Part shown: piece after piece, positions 61,109 through 64,000 of the stretch
Layout of the letters: each line of letters begins with the position of its first letter
How positions within the stretch are numbered: position 1 is the first letter of the stretch
Assembly: GCF_001598295.1 (NCBI RefSeq)
Contig: NZ_BCYR01000013.1
Coordinates: forward strand, 1 to 64,000
Direction: 5' to 3'
DNA: 64,000 bases
Origin: Klebsiella ornithinolytica NBRC 105727 = ATCC 31898
GTDB lineage: Bacteria > Pseudomonadota > Gammaproteobacteria > Enterobacterales > Enterobacteriaceae
Made by a program: the position numbers and the translations under genes
Notes under the pieces: generated by a model
Told to the model about the DNA's origin: nothing
Databases searched by the model: none
The model's input: only the letters and a program-made list of their open reading frames with translations

Positions 61109-62956
61109 GTGTTAAACCGTTATCCTTTGTGGAAGTACATCATGCTGGTCGTCGTTATTATCGTCGGCCTGATGTATGCGCTCCCCAACCTGTATGGTGA
61201 GGATCCGGCCGTTCAAATCACTGGCGCGCGCGGTGTCGCCGCCAGTGAGCAAACGCTGATCCAGGTCCAGAAAACGTTACAAGAAGAAAAAATTACCGCT
61301 AAGTCTGTGGCACTGGAAGAGGGCGCAATCCTTGCGCGCTTCGACACCACCGATGTCCAGTTGCGCGCACGTGAAGTGCTGGTGGACGTGTTAGGTGATA
61401 AATACGTCGTGGCGCTGAACTTAGCTCCGGCGACTCCTCGCTGGTTAGCGGCTATCCATGCCGAGCCGATGAAGCTGGGTCTTGACCTGCGCGGCGGCGT
61501 ACACTTCCTGATGGAAGTGGATATGGACACCGCGCTGGGAAAACTGCAGGAACAAAATATCGACAGCCTGCGCAGCGAGCTGCGTGAAAAAGGCATCCCT
61601 TACTCCACCGTGCGTAAGGAAGACAATTATGGTCTGAGCATCGCTTTTCGCGATAGCGCCGCACGCGATCAGGCCATCTCCTGGCTGAGCCCGCGTCACC
61701 GCGATCTGGTTATCTCCACGCAGGGCGCTACTGGCCTGAAAGCGGTGATGACCGATGAGCGCCTGAAAGAAGCCCGCGAATACGCCGTGCAGCAGAACAT
61801 CAACATTCTGCGTAACCGTGTTAACCAACTGGGTGTTGCCGAGCCGCTGGTACAGCGTCAGGGCGCCGACCGTATCGTGGTTGAACTGCCGGGTATTCAG
61901 GATACCGCTCGGGCGAAAGAAATTCTTGGCGCTACGGCGACGCTGGAATTCCGTCTGGTTAACAGCAACGTTGACAGCGCCGCAGCCGCTTCCGGCCGTG
62001 TCCCTGGCGACTCTGAAGTGAAAGATACCCGTGAAGGTCGGCCGGTTGTGCTGTACAAGCGCGTGATTCTGACCGGTGACCATATCACCGACTCCACTTC
62101 CAGCATGGACGAGTTCAACCAGCCGCAGGTTAACATCTCGCTGGACAGCGCCGGCGGCAACATCATGTCTAACTTCACCAAGGACAACATCGGCAAACCG
62201 ATGGCGACCCTGTTCGTGGAGTACAAAGACAGCGGTAAGAAAGATGCCAACGGTCGTGCCATTCTGGTGAAAGAGGAAGAGGTGATTAACATCGCCAACA
62301 TCCAGTCTCGCCTGGGTAACAGCTTCCGTATTACCGGTATCAGCAACCCAAATGAAGCGCGTCAGCTCTCTCTGCTGCTGCGTGCGGGTGCGCTGATTGC
62401 GCCGATTCAGATCGTTGAAGAACGTACCATCGGCCCGACTCTGGGTATGCAGAACATCAAGCAGGGTCTGGAAGCGTGTCTGGCCGGTCTGGTGGTGTCT
62501 ATCCTGTTCATGATTTTCTTCTATAAGAAATTCGGTCTGATCGCGACCTCTGCGCTGGTGGCTAACCTGGTGCTGATCGTCGGTATCATGTCCCTGCTTC
62601 CTGGGGCCACGCTGAGTATGCCGGGGATTGCGGGTATCGTGTTAACCCTTGCGGTAGCGGTCGATGCTAACGTACTGATCAACGAACGTATTAAAGAAGA
62701 GTTGAGCAACGGACGTTCCGTTCAGCAGGCGATTGATGAAGGTTACCGGGGCGCATTCAGCTCGATCTTCGATGCGAACATTACGACGTTGATCAAAGTT
62801 ATCATCCTGTACGCGGTCGGTACCGGTGCAATTAAAGGGTTTGCGATTACTACCGGTATCGGTGTGGCAACCTCGATGTTTACCGCTATCGTCGGCACTC
62901 GTGCCATCGTGAACCTGCTGTACGGCGGCAAGCGCGTTAAAAAGCTGTCTATCTGA
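61109..62956 (+). CDS. secD: SecD protein-export subunit
   Basis: This 615-aa inner-membrane protein has one N-terminal helix, a large periplasmic region (about 30-450) and five C-terminal helices of the RND-like fold. The conserved motif [16 protein letters not shown] lies near residue 125 and [17 protein letters not shown] in helix 4. It uses the proton gradient to pull proteins across. GTG start at 61109. Confidence 0.98.
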   Translation: MLNRYPLWKYIMLVVVIIVGLMYALPNLYGEDPAVQITGARGVAASEQTLIQVQKTLQEEKITAKSVALEEGAILARFDTTDVQLRAREVLVDVLGDKYVVALNLAPATPRWLAAIHAEPMKLGLDLRGGVHFLMEVDMDTALGKLQEQNIDSLRSELREKGIPYSTVRKEDNYGLSIAFRDSAARDQAISWLSPRHRDLVISTQGATGLKAVMTDERLKEAREYAVQQNINILRNRVNQLGVAEPLVQRQGADRIVVELPGIQDTARAKEILGATATLEFRLVNSNVDSAAAASGRVPGDSEVKDTREGRPVVLYKRVILTGDHITDSTSSMDEFNQPQVNISLDSAGGNIMSNFTKDNIGKPMATLFVEYKDSGKKDANGRAILVKEEEVINIANIQSRLGNSFRITGISNPNEARQLSLLLRAGALIAPIQIVEERTIGPTLGMQNIKQGLEACLAGLVVSILFMIFFYKKFGLIATSALVANLVLIVGIMSLLPGATLSMPGIAGIVLTLAVAVDANVLINERIKEELSNGRSVQQAIDEGYRGAFSSIFDANITTLIKVIILYAVGTGAIKGFAITTGIGVATSMFTAIVGTRAIVNLLYGGKRVKKLSI

Positions 62957-62966
62957 GGAGTGCGTT

Positions 62967-63938
62967 GTGGCACAGGAATATACTGTTGAACAATTGAACC
63001 ACGGCCGTAAAGTCTATGACTTTATGCGCTGGGACTACTGGGCTTTCGGCATTTCAGGTTTTCTGCTGATTGCCGCCATTGTGGTGATGGGCGTGCGCGG
63101 TTTTAACTGGGGGCTGGATTTCACCGGCGGTACGGTGATCGAAATTACCCTCGAAAAACCGGCCGAACTGGACCAGATGCGCCAGGCGCTGCAGAAGGCG
63201 GGCTTTGAAGAGCCGCAGGTGCAGAACTTCGGCAGCAGCCGCGACATTATGGTACGTATGCCGCCGGTACATGATGCCAACATCAGTCAGGAGCTGGGCA
63301 GCAAGGTCGTTAACGTGATTAACGAATCGACCAGCCAGTCCGCGACGGTTAAGCGAATCGAGTTCGTGGGGCCGAGCGTCGGGGCTGACCTGGCGCAAAG
63401 CGGCGCGCTGGCGCTGCTGGCGGCATTAATCTGTATCCTGGTGTACGTTGGTTTCCGTTTCGAGTGGCGTCTTGCCGCCGGGGTCGTTATCGCTCTGGCG
63501 CACGACGTGGTCATTACGATGGGCATCCTCTCGCTGTTCCATATCGAGATTGACCTGACTATCGTCGCCTCGCTGATGTCGGTTATCGGCTACTCGCTGA
63601 ACGACAGCATCGTGGTATCTGACCGTATCCGTGAAAACTTCCGTAAGATCCGCCGCGGTACGCCGTATGAGATCTTCAACGTGTCGTTGACCCAGACGCT
63701 GCATCGTACCTTGATCACCTCCGGAACCACGTTGGTGGTGATCCTGATGCTGTATCTCTTTGGTGGCCCGGTTCTGGAAGGCTTCTCGCTGACCATGCTG
63801 ATCGGTGTCTCCATCGGTACGGCCTCGTCTATCTACGTGGCGTCCGCACTGGCGCTGAAGCTGGGCATGAAGCGTGAGCATATGCTGCAGCAGAAGGTAG
63901 AAAAAGAAGGGGCGGATCAGCCGTCAATTCTGCCGTAA
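62967..63938 (+). CDS. secF: SecF protein-export subunit
   Basis: This 323-aa partner of SecD has six helices and one periplasmic loop. Motifs are [12 protein letters not shown] near residue 50 and [20 protein letters not shown] in helix 4. GTG start at 62967 with GAGGAG upstream, 10 nt after secD. Confidence 0.98.
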   Translation: MAQEYTVEQLNHGRKVYDFMRWDYWAFGISGFLLIAAIVVMGVRGFNWGLDFTGGTVIEITLEKPAELDQMRQALQKAGFEEPQVQNFGSSRDIMVRMPPVHDANISQELGSKVVNVINESTSQSATVKRIEFVGPSVGADLAQSGALALLAALICILVYVGFRFEWRLAAGVVIALAHDVVITMGILSLFHIEIDLTIVASLMSVIGYSLNDSIVVSDRIRENFRKIRRGTPYEIFNVSLTQTLHRTLITSGTTLVVILMLYLFGGPVLEGFSLTMLIGVSIGTASSIYVASALALKLGMKREHMLQQKVEKEGADQPSILP

Positions 63939-63960
63939 ATCCGGCGCGTTCAGATAAAGC

Positions 63961-63989
63961 AATCCCGGTCGCAAGGCCGGGATTTTTTT
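63961..63989 (+). terminator. Rho-independent terminator of the sec operon
   Basis: AATCCCGG and CCGGGATT enclose an 8-nt loop, ending in a run of T. It lies 22 nt after secF. Confidence 0.9.
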
Positions 63990-64000
63990 ATTACAGCCCG

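Overview
The window is chromosomal DNA of a gammaproteobacterial enteric, most likely Klebsiella or Raoultella. Its backbone follows the E. coli order tauABCD-hemB-ampH-sbmA-yaiW-yaiY-yaiZ-ddlA-iraP-phoA-psiF-proC-yaiI-aroL-yaiA-aroM-ppnP-rdgC-mak-sbcC-sbcD-phoB-phoR-brnQ-proY-malZ-acpH-queA-tgt-yajC-secD-secF. Proteins are near-identical in length and motifs to the E. coli forms. GC content is high, and intergenic spaces carry REP and ERIC-type repeats. The genus is an inference from gene content and repeat type. I saw no rRNA, tRNA, CRISPR array, prophage or intact insertion sequence.

Layout. 77-7876 (minus strand): a compact six-gene cluster that joins a UhpABC-type hexose-phosphate sensing system to an AfuABC-type ABC transporter. 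8353-11766: tauABCD for taurine sulfur. 11870-13588: a two-domain acyltransferase that looks like OlsF (ornithine lipid synthesis). 13772-22726: hemB, ampH, an isochorismatase-fold hydrolase, sbmA-yaiW, yaiY, yaiZ, ddlA and an MdtG-like exporter. 22906-26122: an aldonate-type catabolic cluster (IdnO-like dehydrogenase, ACS-family permease, IdnR/GntR-like repressor). 26352-35160: iraP-phoA-psiF with a Pho box, proC, yaiI, a DUF2076 gene, aroL-yaiA-aroM, ppnP, rdgC and mak. 35209-48553: a DUF4406 gene, sbcCD, phoBR with a Pho box, brnQ, proY, malZ and a LysR regulator. 48891-52153: hydrolase, ABM-fold membrane protein and amidohydrolase, divergent from the LysR gene. 52243-56442: an AT-richer operon with an ascorbate-type PTS (EIIA, EIIB, EIIC), a PfkB kinase and a class II aldolase. 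56871-63938: tsaA-type peroxiredoxin, acpH, and the queA-tgt-yajC-secD-secF run.

How the genes work together. The accessory blocks are mostly uptake-plus-catabolism modules slotted between housekeeping genes. Two belong to the phosphate theme (phoBR and phoA-psiF with iraP). The uhp-afu block would sense and import sugar phosphates. The PTS block predicts the path PTS import to sugar phosphate, then kinase to bisphosphate, then aldolase to two trioses. The LysR-linked block looks like an uncharacterised detoxification or degradation route. The most interesting items are the uhp-afu operon, the OlsF-type fusion, the LysR-hydrolase-ABM-amidohydrolase cluster with a Cys/His-rich amidohydrolase tail, and the orphan PTS-kinase-aldolase operon interrupted by a MITE-like repeat.
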